Origin: Lachnospiraceae bacterium MD335
GTDB taxonomy: Bacteria; Bacillota; Clostridia; Lachnospirales; Lachnospiraceae
NCBI GenBank assembly: GCA_000403335.2
Contig: KE159628.1
Span: forward strand, 309,434 to 373,433
Reading direction: 5' to 3'
DNA: 64,000 nt
Under the pieces are notes generated by a model. The model worked only from the letters and a program-made list of their open reading frames with translations. It was not told where the DNA came from and did no database searches. Below are positions 8,213 to 17,118 of the stretch, piece after piece; position 1 is the stretch's first letter, and each line of letters begins with the position of its first letter. Both the position numbers and the translations under genes were made by a program.

Positions 8213-8749
8213 TCATTTCAAGTCTACCGTATATAGTTCTTCTACGGGAACTGTAATTTTAACCAATCCAATCTCAACGAATTTGCCGCTGATTTTCCGA
8301 AATTCGCGGAGCACTAAATCGCTTGCCTGAAAAAAAGCCTCCTCGTTATCCTCACCTGTAAGCGCTATTGTACAATGCGGCACCCAACGGTCCGGATGAT
8401 ACCATTCCCAGCCTTTTGTATCAAATTCAGTCAGGCTTTCAAATAGCTCCCTTTGAAACTGATACATAGCGCTATTCATGATAGGTGATACAAAGATTGT
8501 TTTTGTATCATTAAACATGCCGACGGAGCCAATGTAGGCGGGCATTCTTTTGTGGCTTTGGGCAAAATCCTTTAGGCTCTCGATGCAGCGGTTCTCATCC
8601 ACATCATTGTAGCATGCCAACGTAAGATGCGGTCTTGTTTTCCACTCAAGAAATTTTGTACTGATTTTTGCATCTGCTATTTTTTGAGACAGTTGATTGA
8701 GTTTTTGTTCGGTTTCTTTGTCGAAATATAATTCGATTGCATATTTCAT
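8213..8749 (-). CDS. 2H phosphoesterase superfamily protein (2'-5' RNA ligase-like)
   Basis: The start is chosen at MKYAIELYFD (8749), preceded by AGAGGGGG. The 178-residue protein carries the two signature motifs of the 2H superfamily: PHLTLACY near residue 42 and PHCTIALT near 126. These supply the paired catalytic histidines. Family members hydrolyse or ligate 2'-5' phosphodiester or cyclic nucleotide bonds; the exact substrate here is unknown. It follows the broken Rpn-like gene by about 20 bases on the same strand and could be co-transcribed with it. Confidence 0.85.
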   Translation of the reverse strand: MKYAIELYFDKETEQKLNQLSQKIADAKISTKFLEWKTRPHLTLACYNDVDENRCIESLKDFAQSHKRMPAYIGSVGMFNDTKTIFVSPIMNSAMYQFQRELFESLTEFDTKGWEWYHPDRWVPHCTIALTGEDNEEAFFQASDLVLREFRKISGKFVEIGLVKITVPVEELYTVDLK

Positions 8750-8768
8750 AATAGTCCCCCTCTTTTTT

Positions 8769-9698
8769 CTATTGAGGCTTTTCCTGCGCCTCCTCGTGGC
8801 TGAGGTCAAATGCTTCCATAAGCTCTGTTACGATTTGTTCATCTGTATAGTTGTTTTTGCGCAATGCTTTTATCAGTTTTTCCATTCCTTGACTGATACC
8901 TGCTTTTCTGCCTTGTTCAAACACAAATTCGTCCTCTGCCCGGCGGTCGCGTTTGAATTTCAGTCGCATTTCGTGCTCTAATCGTATTCTGTCGGTCAGG
9001 CTTACTTCCCGCAACTCTTTAATTGCTTCCATAATTCCGTGGTTTTTTGTTTTTGATTTCAGCATATCTATTCTCCATTCTTACCAAAGTCTGCGAATTT
9101 GGGCGTCAGCACAAATTTGCCGATTGAAAAATCTTTGATTTTTCAATCTATCCTCCTCTGTCTTTGCATTAAACAGGCTGTGCCATTCATTGAGCGGACA
9201 TGGTTTTTCTTTGTTTGGGTTCTTTTTCAATTCTATTGTGTGCAGTTCCAATACGTCCAAATACAACTTTCCATGTTTGTCGCGCAGTGCGTATATGTTA
9301 TGATAGTCCGCGCGTTCGTCAATATTAAAGTCCAATATGGATATCGCAATACATTTTTTTGCCTTTTTATAAGCTTCCCCACGCCTTAAATCGGCAGTAT
9401 ACATTTTTGCAGGATAAAAAATGCTTCTTTTTTCCCAATGCGACTGTTGTTTTATTTGCAATTCAATATTAATATTTGTGTCATTATTGAGTTCCAGTTG
9501 GATATCCAAAATGCCCTGTTTCCGTCGTTTATAGCGTTTCCAAAAGAACGGGTTCATAATCCGCACGGATTTGATGTCCGCAAGCGGAATATTCAGTACA
9601 TCGCTGATAAAGTGTTTTCGGACAATTTCGTTGTCCGCGCCGAATATCGGCGTATTTCACTTAATACAAAAATCGTATTTCAATGATGTTATTTTCAT
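8769..9698 (-). pseudogene. Broken Rpn/PD-(D/E)XK-type nuclease gene
   Basis: Read on the minus strand, the gene starts MKITSLKYDFCIK at 9698 and meets a TGA at 9659-9657. The family sequence resumes in another frame (GADNEIVRKHFISDVLNIPL) and then continues from RIMNPFFWKRYKRRKQG through LELNNDTNINIELQIKQQ, which holds the D-x(n)-E-x-Q nuclease signature. It stops at a TAA near 9081. The same frame then continues with MLKSKTKNHGIMEAIKEL to 8769. There are therefore three pieces: a frameshift with a small deletion near 9655, and an inserted ~80-base palindromic sequence with a stop near 9080-9150. Rpn/PDDEXK_2 proteins are recombination-promoting nucleases often encoded in many copies. This copy is almost certainly dead unless the last two pieces are read through. 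Confidence 0.75.
9072..9151 (-). repeat. Palindrome-bearing insertion inside the Rpn-like gene
   Basis: This segment contains a perfect hairpin at 9122-9148 (GATTGAAAAATC / GATTTTTCAATC around TTT). A unique stretch follows on the minus strand, encoding ICADAQIRRLW and then TAA. ATCTAT stands at both borders (9066-9071 and 9146-9151), giving an 80-base period. It interrupts a conserved part of the nuclease family (EED...DMLKSK) without changing frame. It resembles palindromic elements known to insert in frame within genes, such as those in Rickettsia, but that parallel is an inference. Confidence 0.55.
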
Positions 9699-9869
9699 TA
9701 TAGCCTCTCCTTACTGTTGTTTCAATTGATTTTCTTTCGAAATTAAATTCATTTTTTGGAATTTATGGCGATATGCCATGATTTTTGTATATAATATTTT
9801 TGAGTATAGCATACTTGTGTTATGTAAACAAGTCTTTTCTGAGAATTATCTGAAATTGCGGTAACAGTT

Positions 9870-10015
9870 TGTTACTTTTCACGGGTCAGGAATGCGCATT
9901 TACTGCGCGTTCCGTGAGAACATGATTCATATGTGAGGGGCGATTTTTGCGAAGCAAAATTTGCATATCGCCCCGAATCGTTGCTATGAGCGGCTCCCGA
10001 TCCGTGAATAGTAAC
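9870..10015 (+). mobile_element. MITE-like palindromic element, copy 2
   Basis: A 146-bp non-coding element with ends TGTTACTTTTCACGG and CCGTGAATAGTAAC, flanked by the perfect 7-bp direct repeat AACAGTT (9863-9869 and 10016-10022). It matches copy 1 (5163-5285) in inverted orientation. The main difference is about 24 extra bases forming an inner hairpin (GGGGCGAT ... ATCGCCCC). It lies 195 bases upstream of the second LytTR regulator, in the same orientation relative to that gene as copy 1 is to its own. Confidence 0.8.
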
Positions 10016-10210
10016 AACAGTTCAGCCTTCGGCTTCCTGTTACAAATTACGCAAGTCAAACGCCTTTCGGAAAGCAGATTTGTTAGCAAAAACTTGTATT
10101 GATAATCCGTTTAAAACATCTAAACGCCCGTTTATGACATTCGCAAAGCTCCTATAACATTTATGTCGATATATGTAATACATAATCTATTCGCAAAGCA
10201 GGTGGTTTCT

Positions 10211-10927
10211 ATGCTGTCCATCGCAGTATGTGATGATGAAATTATTGAATGCTGCAATATCGCAGGAGCAATCAAGGAAATATTAGATGAAATGAAAGTC
10301 CCCTGCACGATACGGCAGTTTTACAGCGGGCGGGAGTTTGTGCGGTCCGCAGGCAATTTTGACATTATTTTTCTTGATATTATCATGCATGATTTGGACG
10401 GACTGCGGACTGCACAGATTTTTCGGGAAAATGCATTTGACAAAATCCTTATTTTTATCTCTTCCAGCAGGGATTATGTATTTGATGCCTATGACGTAGA
10501 GGCGTTTCAATATTTACTAAAGCCGATTGATAACCAAAAATTAAAAAGAGTGCTGCAAAAGGCTGTTTGGAAAATAGAAACGCCTTCGCAGGAATTTATA
10601 GTCGTCAACAAAGAGAGACAGACAACAAAGTGGTTTTTGAATGATATTTACTATTTTGAAATCAGAGGAAGAATGGTTGAAATTCATGGGGCAAACGGTG
10701 TTTTTAGCTATTATGAACAGATTCATGTTTTGGAACAGAACCTGCGGGATAAAGGATTTTTCCGCTGCCACAAAAGTTATCTCATCAATCTAAAATATGT
10801 TGATGTCTATAATAAGCAGGAAGTAATCCTTGATAATGGGGAACAAATTACAATCGCGAAACGAAGATACGCGGAATTTTGCAGGGAAATCCTCGCATAT
10901 ATGCGCAAAAACGGAGGCATTCTATGA
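10211..10927 (+). CDS. Response regulator, LytTR family (AgrA-like), second system
   Basis: The start is set at MLSIAVCDDE (10211), seven bases after an AGGTGG site; the longer frame upstream lacks domain similarity. Receiver domain: CDDEIIEC, phosphoacceptor Asp in IIFLDIIMHD and Lys in YLLKPID. The LytTR domain includes FFRCHKSYLINL and ends ITIAKRRYAEFCREI, parallel to the regulator at 4420-5127. The two proteins are clearly related but only moderately alike, so they are paralogues and not a recent copy. Its stop overlaps the kinase start (ATGA), giving translational coupling. Confidence 0.93.
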   Translation: MLSIAVCDDEIIECCNIAGAIKEILDEMKVPCTIRQFYSGREFVRSAGNFDIIFLDIIMHDLDGLRTAQIFRENAFDKILIFISSSRDYVFDAYDVEAFQYLLKPIDNQKLKRVLQKAVWKIETPSQEFIVVNKERQTTKWFLNDIYYFEIRGRMVEIHGANGVFSYYEQIHVLEQNLRDKGFFRCHKSYLINLKYVDVYNKQEVILDNGEQITIAKRRYAEFCREILAYMRKNGGIL

Positions 10928-12321
10928 ATCAGTTTTTTGATTATTTTGATAGTATCCTGAAAGTGTCTTACTATTTCGTTTATCTATGGACAGCAGATAT
11001 ATTTTGCAGAAAGCATTTAGAAGCTTCAAAGAAACATAAACATTTGTTCTTTATTTCCTGTTTTATTGCATGGCTTTTGCTATACATTGCAGTAATGCGA
11101 TATGCCGTTCCATACTTTTTTTATGCAATATTTCATCATCTGATTTTAATTGCATGTGTGATATTGTTTTTTCGTGCGGACTTGGAGAAAAAAATTTTGG
11201 CGGCAGCGATATTAATAATGATTCCAACATTAATGGGGACTTTTTGCGATTCTTTTTTGTCATGTCTTGTACTGTTTTTATTGCACATGGTAAAAAATAT
11301 CTCTGAACCGTTTTTAAGTGCGGGACAAATGTATGTAATTGAAGGCATCAGTTCTGTTACGACAATATTGATTCTATGGCGAATGTCAAAGTATCTTGTT
11401 CCTGTCTTTTATGGTAAAACACGAAAATGGTATGCCGCGTTGGCGCTTCCGCTGCTTAGCATTATCGCCGTAACGGAAGTGGCAAACTGGGGCGCGAGCA
11501 ACGGCATTATGGTCAAAAGCGGGGGAACGATGGGATTCTATTATGACCAGCTCTTCAGTCATATCCAGTTTTGCATTTTGGCGCTTTTGTGTCTGTCAGC
11601 GGCAGGATTTTATATTTTTGGAATGGAGCGCATTTCCTTAGAACAGAAAAAGAACAATCAGTATTCGCTTCAAATTGCAGCATACAAAGCGTTGGAGAAA
11701 CAATACAGAGAGTCGGAGCGGTTAAGGCATGACCTGAAAAACCATATGAATGTTTTACTGGAATTGTCAGAAAAGAAGGAATGGGAAAAGCTTGAGGACT
11801 ATCTGAGAACCATGTTAAACCGGGCGGATTTGGAGCATGGGGAAGAAGTTACCGGTAACCGTGTAATTGACGTTCTTTTGTCCCAAAACAGGAAGCGGGC
11901 GGTAGAGAAAGATATTTTATGGAAATGTGATGTGCGGGTGCCGAAAATAAATTCTATTAGCTCTTTTGATTTATGTGTGTTATTTGGAAATATTTTGGAT
12001 AATGCAGTTGAGTCATGTGAACGATTGCAATGCAGGGAACCGCATTGTACCGTGCAGCCATTTATTGATGTTCAAGCCAATGTTGTGAAGAAATGTTTTC
12101 TTTTAGAAGTGAAAAACAGTTCTGATGCTTCAGATTGCAGCGAATTAAAATGCACAGGTAAAAAAAAACCCCATGGGCATGGAATCGGGTTATTAAATAT
12201 TCGTGATGTGGTGCATCGGTATAATGGCGTCATGGATATGGAGCTTCAGGACAATGTGTTTGTGATTTCGGTCTTAATTCCATTAAACATTCCCGTACAT
12301 GACATCAAACAGGTCATTTAA
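10924..12321 (+). CDS. Sensor histidine kinase, GHKL/AgrC type, second system
   Basis: The start is at MNQFFDYFDSILK (10924), overlapping the regulator stop. It has about 465 residues: six or so N-terminal membrane segments (LFFISCFIAWLLLYIAV, FCILALLCLSAAGFYIF), the phosphoacceptor box RLRHDLKNHMN near 275, N box NILDNAVESC and G box GHGIGLLNIRDVV. It pairs with the LytTR regulator in front of it. As with the first system, no peptide signal gene is visible nearby. A charged coiled-coil protein follows, as in the first system. Confidence 0.9.
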   Translation: MNQFFDYFDSILKVSYYFVYLWTADIFCRKHLEASKKHKHLFFISCFIAWLLLYIAVMRYAVPYFFYAIFHHLILIACVILFFRADLEKKILAAAILIMIPTLMGTFCDSFLSCLVLFLLHMVKNISEPFLSAGQMYVIEGISSVTTILILWRMSKYLVPVFYGKTRKWYAALALPLLSIIAVTEVANWGASNGIMVKSGGTMGFYYDQLFSHIQFCILALLCLSAAGFYIFGMERISLEQKKNNQYSLQIAAYKALEKQYRESERLRHDLKNHMNVLLELSEKKEWEKLEDYLRTMLNRADLEHGEEVTGNRVIDVLLSQNRKRAVEKDILWKCDVRVPKINSISSFDLCVLFGNILDNAVESCERLQCREPHCTVQPFIDVQANVVKKCFLLEVKNSSDASDCSELKCTGKKKPHGHGIGLLNIRDVVHRYNGVMDMELQDNVFVISVLIPLNIPVHDIKQVI

Positions 12322-12467
12322 AACAAGAATATAACAGTCTTTTGCGAAATAGCCGAAACAAGAAGTGAACCGTTCAGACGGATTATAAAAGGCATTACAT
12401 AACATTTGCACAGACTGCTTTTGGTTATCAAATATTTAGAGGCTTTGGAAGGAATGGAGGATGAAGT

Positions 12468-12998
12468 ATGAATACAAAGACAATGGAAGGACTTGTGGGC
12501 GCAAGGACAAATATAGAATTGCTGAATACGCCGTTTCGGGTTTTTAAAGAGGCACGGCGTAAGGGCGATACAGAAACCATGAAACGGGCAATGGGATATG
12601 TCAACGACTTTTCTGACAAGGCGCAGGAGTATAAAGAAGAAGCCGATGTCGGAATGGAGGAAGACGCAAAGGCAGCGAGGGAACGCGAGAAATTAGAACG
12701 CGAAAAGGCAATCGAACAGCGCAGGAAAGAGCGCGAGGAGCTTGAGGCAAGAACGGAAGAAAGCAAGGATACGGATAATAACGCGGAGAAATCTGCAAAT
12801 AAGGAGGCGGACACGGTAGAGGTAAGTAAGGACGGTAAGGTGTTATTAAAGCAAACTGTTGACGCGCAACATACGGATTTTGAGCAAAGCACTTCTGTAA
12901 ATCCACAAAACGTCACTGGCAGCGAGCCTGTTACCTATACGGCTGTTGGCGCGGTTTGTCCGCCTGCGCAAACGCCGACGATTTCGGTTTCCGTGTAA
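12468..12998 (+). CDS. Charged coiled-coil protein of unknown function
   Basis: A 176-residue soluble protein starting MNTKTMEGLVGARTNIEL after GGAATGGAGGATGAAGT. Residues about 60-110 are strongly helical and charged (REREKLEREKAIEQRRKER). The C-terminal 50 residues are low in charge and end PTISVSV. I recall homologues in Lachnospiraceae but no function. It follows the second kinase by about 145 bases and so takes the same place as the coiled-coil gene at 2449-2994 in the first module, although the two proteins are not clearly alignable. Confidence 0.7.
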   Translation: MNTKTMEGLVGARTNIELLNTPFRVFKEARRKGDTETMKRAMGYVNDFSDKAQEYKEEADVGMEEDAKAAREREKLEREKAIEQRRKEREELEARTEESKDTDNNAEKSANKEADTVEVSKDGKVLLKQTVDAQHTDFEQSTSVNPQNVTGSEPVTYTAVGAVCPPAQTPTISVSV

Positions 12999-13053
12999 AA
13001 ATCGGGATACTCTCTTACCATCAGCCAGGCGCTGAACCGGCTTGATTTATTAC

Positions 13054-13102
13054 AAAATCAGCAGAGCATGCGAGCTTATAGAACGCGTGTTCTGCTGATT
13101 TT
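13054..13102. terminator. Bidirectional terminator
   Basis: AAAATCAGCAGA (13054-13065) and TCTGCTGATTTT (13091-13102) form a perfect 12-base stem with A and T runs on the two sides. It lies between the convergent coiled-coil and alpha-galactosidase genes and should stop both. Confidence 0.8.
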
Positions 13103-13115
13103 AATACAAGCAGTT

Positions 13116-15311
13116 CTATTCCTGTACTGCACATAACGTATATATTCTTGCCTCGTTATCTGCCTTTATAACCGGCATAGGCAAGCCCGCATACATAAGC
13201 GCCGCACCCGAACAGGTTATTCCTAATTCTTGGATTTCATACATCGCCTCATCCAAAAGCCCTTCCAGTTTCAAATAAATAATCCCTTTATTTGCTCCGG
13301 AAACGAGTTGAATATAACTAAGAACCGCCTCCTTTTGATCTTCCGCCACCGACATAAACGCTGCATATTCTTTCTCTTCTTCCGGATTTGTCAATCTGTA
13401 AAAATCTCCAAATGCCGAAACCATTCCATGTCTGCAATAATACGCAATCTGCTTTCGAACTGCTTCCTGCTCCTCATCCGTCAGCTCATTGGGATCCAGC
13501 TCATATCCAAATGTCCCAAAATATGCCAATGCAGCCCGTGTATCAATGGAAACCGTTCTTCCTGTCTGTTGGTTCGGACATTCTGACACATGGCTTCCCA
13601 TTGTAAAGGGAGGATAAATAAACGATGTCCCATATTGAATGTGAATTCGTTCTATGGCATCCGTGTCATCGGAACACCAAATCTGCGGTGCATAATATAG
13701 CATTCCCATGTCAAATCTTCCGCCTCCGCCACAGCATCCCTCAAGCCTTATCTGCGGAAATGCATCCGTCAGCCGCTGCATTAATTTATAAACACCGAGT
13801 ACATACCTATGGCAGACCTCTCCTTGTCGCTCCGCTGGTAACTGCTGCGAAAAGCGTTCGGTCATGCTTCGATTCATGTCCCATTTCACATAATCAATCT
13901 CTGCGTCTTTAAATTCCGCGTAAAGCTGATTAAAAATTTCATCAATCACTTCATCCCTTGTAAAATCCAAAACAAGCTGATAACGCTGCCTTGTGGGTTT
14001 CCTCCCCGGAATGCAGATACACCAGTCAGGGTGCTCTTCGTAAAGTCTTGAATCTTCATTGACCATCTCCGGTTCAATCCATATCCCGAATTTCATGCCA
14101 AGCTTATGAGTCCGTTTTGACAGTCCTGCAATTCCGCTGGGTATTTTCATCAGGTTGCACTGCCAATCTCCCAAACCTCTATACTCATCTGTTCTCCTGC
14201 CAAACCAACCGTCATCCATAACAAACATTTCTACGCCTAATGCTTTCGCCTTTTCGGCAATCGCTATAAGCTGTTCTTCATTAAAATCAATCATTGTCGC
14301 TTCCCAATTATTAATTAAAACAGGACAGCGCCGGTTGATAAACTGCTTTGGTATCAGGTGATACTTTATAATACGGTGAAAATTGTGGCTCAATGCCGTA
14401 AGTCCCCGAGAGCTATATGTCATCACTGCTTCGGGCGTTTGAAAGCTCTCGCCCGGATTCAGCTTCCAGCAAAGCGTATCAGGATTAATACCTGCTACGA
14501 TTCTAGTCTGTTTAAAATCATTTACTTCCGCTGTTATGGCAAAATTTCCGCTATATACAAGCGCTATCCCATAGCATTCGCCGCTGTGCTCCGTTGCATC
14601 GTGGGAACAAAGAACCGCGGACGGATTATAATAATGGCTTGAAATGCCTCTTGTACTGTCAACCGTGTATTTTCCATGTCTTACCGGCATTCTTTCCATG
14701 TTCCGTTCATGTCCCCAGCTTCCATAAAAGCTTATCATGTCCATTTTATCCGTAGGAAATGCGACACATGCAGAATGTGCCCTATGTACAAAAACTTCCT
14801 GCTCTCCCGTGTTGCAAAGCCTTGCACAGCGTGTAATAATATCATATTCTTCCATAACGCCATATACCAGCGTGACCTCTATTCCGGAGCTGAAATCCCT
14901 AAGCAGCACCTCAAGCGTTGACCACCCGCCTTCATTTTCACGAAGAGACGGCATATCTGTTATCGTATATTTCCCTTCATAAATTTTATGGGATACATAA
15001 CGCAAATCAATACAATCCGAGCCATCACCGTTTTTTACCGCCACAGCAGGCGTTTTGAAGTCCGAAACACCAAACCCCGGATATTCCTGCTCCAGCACAT
15101 CCAGTGAAATTGTCCTGTCCTTCTCAGCCTCATACGGATTTGCCTCATAACCATGACGCAGGCGAACCGGAAGATAATCAGCACAGTCCTGTATCCTCCT
15201 GCCATAATAAAGGTGCTCTAAAAAACCAAACTCCGCTGCGCGAAACTGGTAACTCGTATTTTTTGTATGTAGCAGGAATACTTTCTTTTCCGGTAAATAC
15301 TGAATGCCCAT
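13116..15311 (-). CDS. Alpha-galactosidase, GH36
   Basis: A 731-residue cytoplasmic enzyme (no signal peptide) that hydrolyses terminal alpha-1,6-galactose from melibiose, raffinose or stachyose. It has the N-terminal beta-supersandwich, the central TIM barrel with MFVMDDGWFGRR, the nucleophile Asp in DYVKWDMNRS, and the acid/base Asp in WCSDDTDAIERI. ECPNQQTGR and the C-terminal beta domain follow. Length is typical of clostridial GH36 (about 730). It is the last gene of an operon with two sugar permeases and a binding protein on the same strand, so uptake of the intact oligosaccharide and internal cleavage is the likely scheme. Confidence 0.95.
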   Translation of the reverse strand: MGIQYLPEKKVFLLHTKNTSYQFRAAEFGFLEHLYYGRRIQDCADYLPVRLRHGYEANPYEAEKDRTISLDVLEQEYPGFGVSDFKTPAVAVKNGDGSDCIDLRYVSHKIYEGKYTITDMPSLRENEGGWSTLEVLLRDFSSGIEVTLVYGVMEEYDIITRCARLCNTGEQEVFVHRAHSACVAFPTDKMDMISFYGSWGHERNMERMPVRHGKYTVDSTRGISSHYYNPSAVLCSHDATEHSGECYGIALVYSGNFAITAEVNDFKQTRIVAGINPDTLCWKLNPGESFQTPEAVMTYSSRGLTALSHNFHRIIKYHLIPKQFINRRCPVLINNWEATMIDFNEEQLIAIAEKAKALGVEMFVMDDGWFGRRTDEYRGLGDWQCNLMKIPSGIAGLSKRTHKLGMKFGIWIEPEMVNEDSRLYEEHPDWCICIPGRKPTRQRYQLVLDFTRDEVIDEIFNQLYAEFKDAEIDYVKWDMNRSMTERFSQQLPAERQGEVCHRYVLGVYKLMQRLTDAFPQIRLEGCCGGGGRFDMGMLYYAPQIWCSDDTDAIERIHIQYGTSFIYPPFTMGSHVSECPNQQTGRTVSIDTRAALAYFGTFGYELDPNELTDEEQEAVRKQIAYYCRHGMVSAFGDFYRLTNPEEEKEYAAFMSVAEDQKEAVLSYIQLVSGANKGIIYLKLEGLLDEAMYEIQELGITCSGAALMYAGLPMPVIKADNEARIYTLCAVQE

Positions 15312-15344
15312 GCCAAACCTCTCTTTCCGTTTCCTAAACTTTGT

Positions 15345-16166
15345 TTATTTAATCGCACTATCCACCATTCCCTGAATAAAATATTTTTGTAGAAATAAGA
15401 ATACAATTATTAATGGTAAAATTCCTAAAAATGCGGCGGCAGCAGCTCCGTTGACATTAGACGCGTCCGCGGAGAAGAATCCTGCAATTGCCAAAGTAAC
15501 TGTTTTAATCTTGGGCGATTGCAGCAGGTACAGTGCAAACTGATAATTGTTCCAACAGTTTACACCCGTAATAATAATTACGGATGCCGTAACCGGCTTT
15601 AACTGTGGCATGATAATGCGGAAAAATGTTTGAAAGGGTCCGCATCCGTCAATGGCTGCCGCCTCTTCCAGCGCAACAGGAATACTGCTTATAAAGCTGG
15701 AAAACAGGAAAATACTGGTTGGCAACTGAAAGGTTAAAAGCGTTACAATAATTCCCCAGTAAGAATTGATTCCGCCTATTTTCGCCATATAAGAATATAA
15801 TGGAACAAGGATACTCAATGGGGGTATCATCATTACGCCCATTATAAAGCCTCTTACCACATTATTTAATTTGCTTTTATTCCTTGCTAACGGGTATGCA
15901 GCCATTGCTCCAATCACCACAATCAGGACAACGGCGACAGCACTTATAAGAACCGTATTTTTTAATGCCGAAAGCATTCCTCCCCGTTCCAAAGCCGTTT
16001 GTATATTTTTCAGATAAACATATCCCGGAAATATCCAACGTGAAGAATGATCATATGGAGATTTGAACGCGATGGCTATCACCATATAAATAGGGACAAA
16101 ATGAATCACCATGATAACAAACGCCAGCAGATATTTCCACAATCCTAATATTTTTTTATTTTTCAT
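15345..16166 (-). CDS. Carbohydrate ABC transporter permease, MalG type
   Basis: 273 residues with six membrane segments. The EAA loop that docks to the ATPase is visible as EEAAAIDGCGPFQTFFRIIMPQLKP-like sequence near residues 170-195. The start overlaps the stop of the upstream permease by four bases (ATGA), so the two are translated together. It forms the inner-membrane channel with the MalF-type partner. No ATPase gene is present in the operon; such CUT1 systems commonly share an MsiK/MsmK-type ATPase encoded elsewhere. Confidence 0.93.
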   Translation of the reverse strand: MKNKKILGLWKYLLAFVIMVIHFVPIYMVIAIAFKSPYDHSSRWIFPGYVYLKNIQTALERGGMLSALKNTVLISAVAVVLIVVIGAMAAYPLARNKSKLNNVVRGFIMGVMMIPPLSILVPLYSYMAKIGGINSYWGIIVTLLTFQLPTSIFLFSSFISSIPVALEEAAAIDGCGPFQTFFRIIMPQLKPVTASVIIITGVNCWNNYQFALYLLQSPKIKTVTLAIAGFFSADASNVNGAAAAAFLGILPLIIVFLFLQKYFIQGMVDSAIK

Positions 16167-17038
16167 TGTGTATCAATCTCCTTTTTGTCAAAATATTTGG
16201 TCACTACATTGCTGATAACCATTATCAGCACAAATGAAATAATACCAATCGCTGAAGCATACCCCGCGGACTGTGCCGAAAAATACTGATTTGTAACCAA
16301 AGTGGACAAAGAATGTGTGCTAAATCCGGGACCTCCACTCGTAAGCGCCATGACAAGGTCAAACAGTTTTAAGCCTCCTATTAAGTTCAAAATTGTTGAA
16401 GAGGAAATTGCCGGCATCAGCAGCGGCAATGTGATATGTCGGAACCGGTCCCAAAAAGTTGCTCCGTCCAGCATGGCAGCTTCATAATACATCGCAGGAA
16501 CATTCTGCAGTCCCGCCAAATAGATTACCATTGCAACGCCCACAAACTGCAATGAATTTACAATTACGATAATGCTGATTGCAGCATTGGAATTTACAAG
16601 AAAATCAATCGGTTCTTTGCCCAGCCAAATGAGAATATCATTAATTGCCCCACCATCATACTGGAAAAAGAAATACATGATATATCCCATAATAAGCGGG
16701 GCTATCATAACCGGCATGTAAATAATAGTTCGAACAATTGTTCTGCACTTGAAATTCATATTTAAAAATAGTGCATAAGCAAGTCCTAAAATATTTTGAA
16801 TAATCGTACTCACCACGCCATAAATTAAGGTGTTTACAAACGCCGTTTTTACATTAGCGTCCTGAAACAGTCTTATATAATTCTTTAAGCCCACAAATTT
16901 CATATTCTGTGAATATCCGTTCCAGTTCATAAAGGACAACCGAATACCCTGCAGGAACGGGTAGACCACAAATCCACAAAATAATATAATTGCAGGAATA
17001 TAAAACAAATTAATCATTGTTCCGCGTTGTTTTTTCAT
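16163..17038 (-). CDS. Carbohydrate ABC transporter permease, MalF type
   Basis: 291 residues with six membrane segments, the first being INLFYIPAIILFCGFVVY. The EAA motif is YYEAAMLDGATFWDRFRHI, near residues 187-205. It lies between the binding protein gene and the MalG-type permease in a single transcription unit. Its ribosome binding site (AAGGAGC) comes just after the intergenic hairpin at 17065-17094. Confidence 0.93.
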   Translation of the reverse strand: MKKQRGTMINLFYIPAIILFCGFVVYPFLQGIRLSFMNWNGYSQNMKFVGLKNYIRLFQDANVKTAFVNTLIYGVVSTIIQNILGLAYALFLNMNFKCRTIVRTIIYMPVMIAPLIMGYIMYFFFQYDGGAINDILIWLGKEPIDFLVNSNAAISIIVIVNSLQFVGVAMVIYLAGLQNVPAMYYEAAMLDGATFWDRFRHITLPLLMPAISSSTILNLIGGLKLFDLVMALTSGGPGFSTHSLSTLVTNQYFSAQSAGYASAIGIISFVLIMVISNVVTKYFDKKEIDTQ

Positions 17039-17064
17039 ATTTATAACCCTGCTCCTTTCAGTCT

Positions 17065-17094
17065 GCAGGTTTGGGCAATAAAACCCAAACCTGC
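17065..17094 (-). terminator. Intra-operon stem-loop after binding-protein gene
   Basis: GCAGGTTTGGG and CCCAAACCTGC form a perfect 11-base stem with an 8-base loop, 25 bases after the binding-protein stop. Such structures often protect the upstream message or partly terminate, so that more binding protein than permease is made. There is no strong U tract. Confidence 0.6.
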
Positions 17095-17118
17095 CGGTTA
17101 AAATTTTAATTTACAACC

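Noticed and set aside
13625-14982. Several plus-strand frames inside the alpha-galactosidase gene
   Set aside because: All lie antisense to a well-supported GH36 gene and show no domain pattern.
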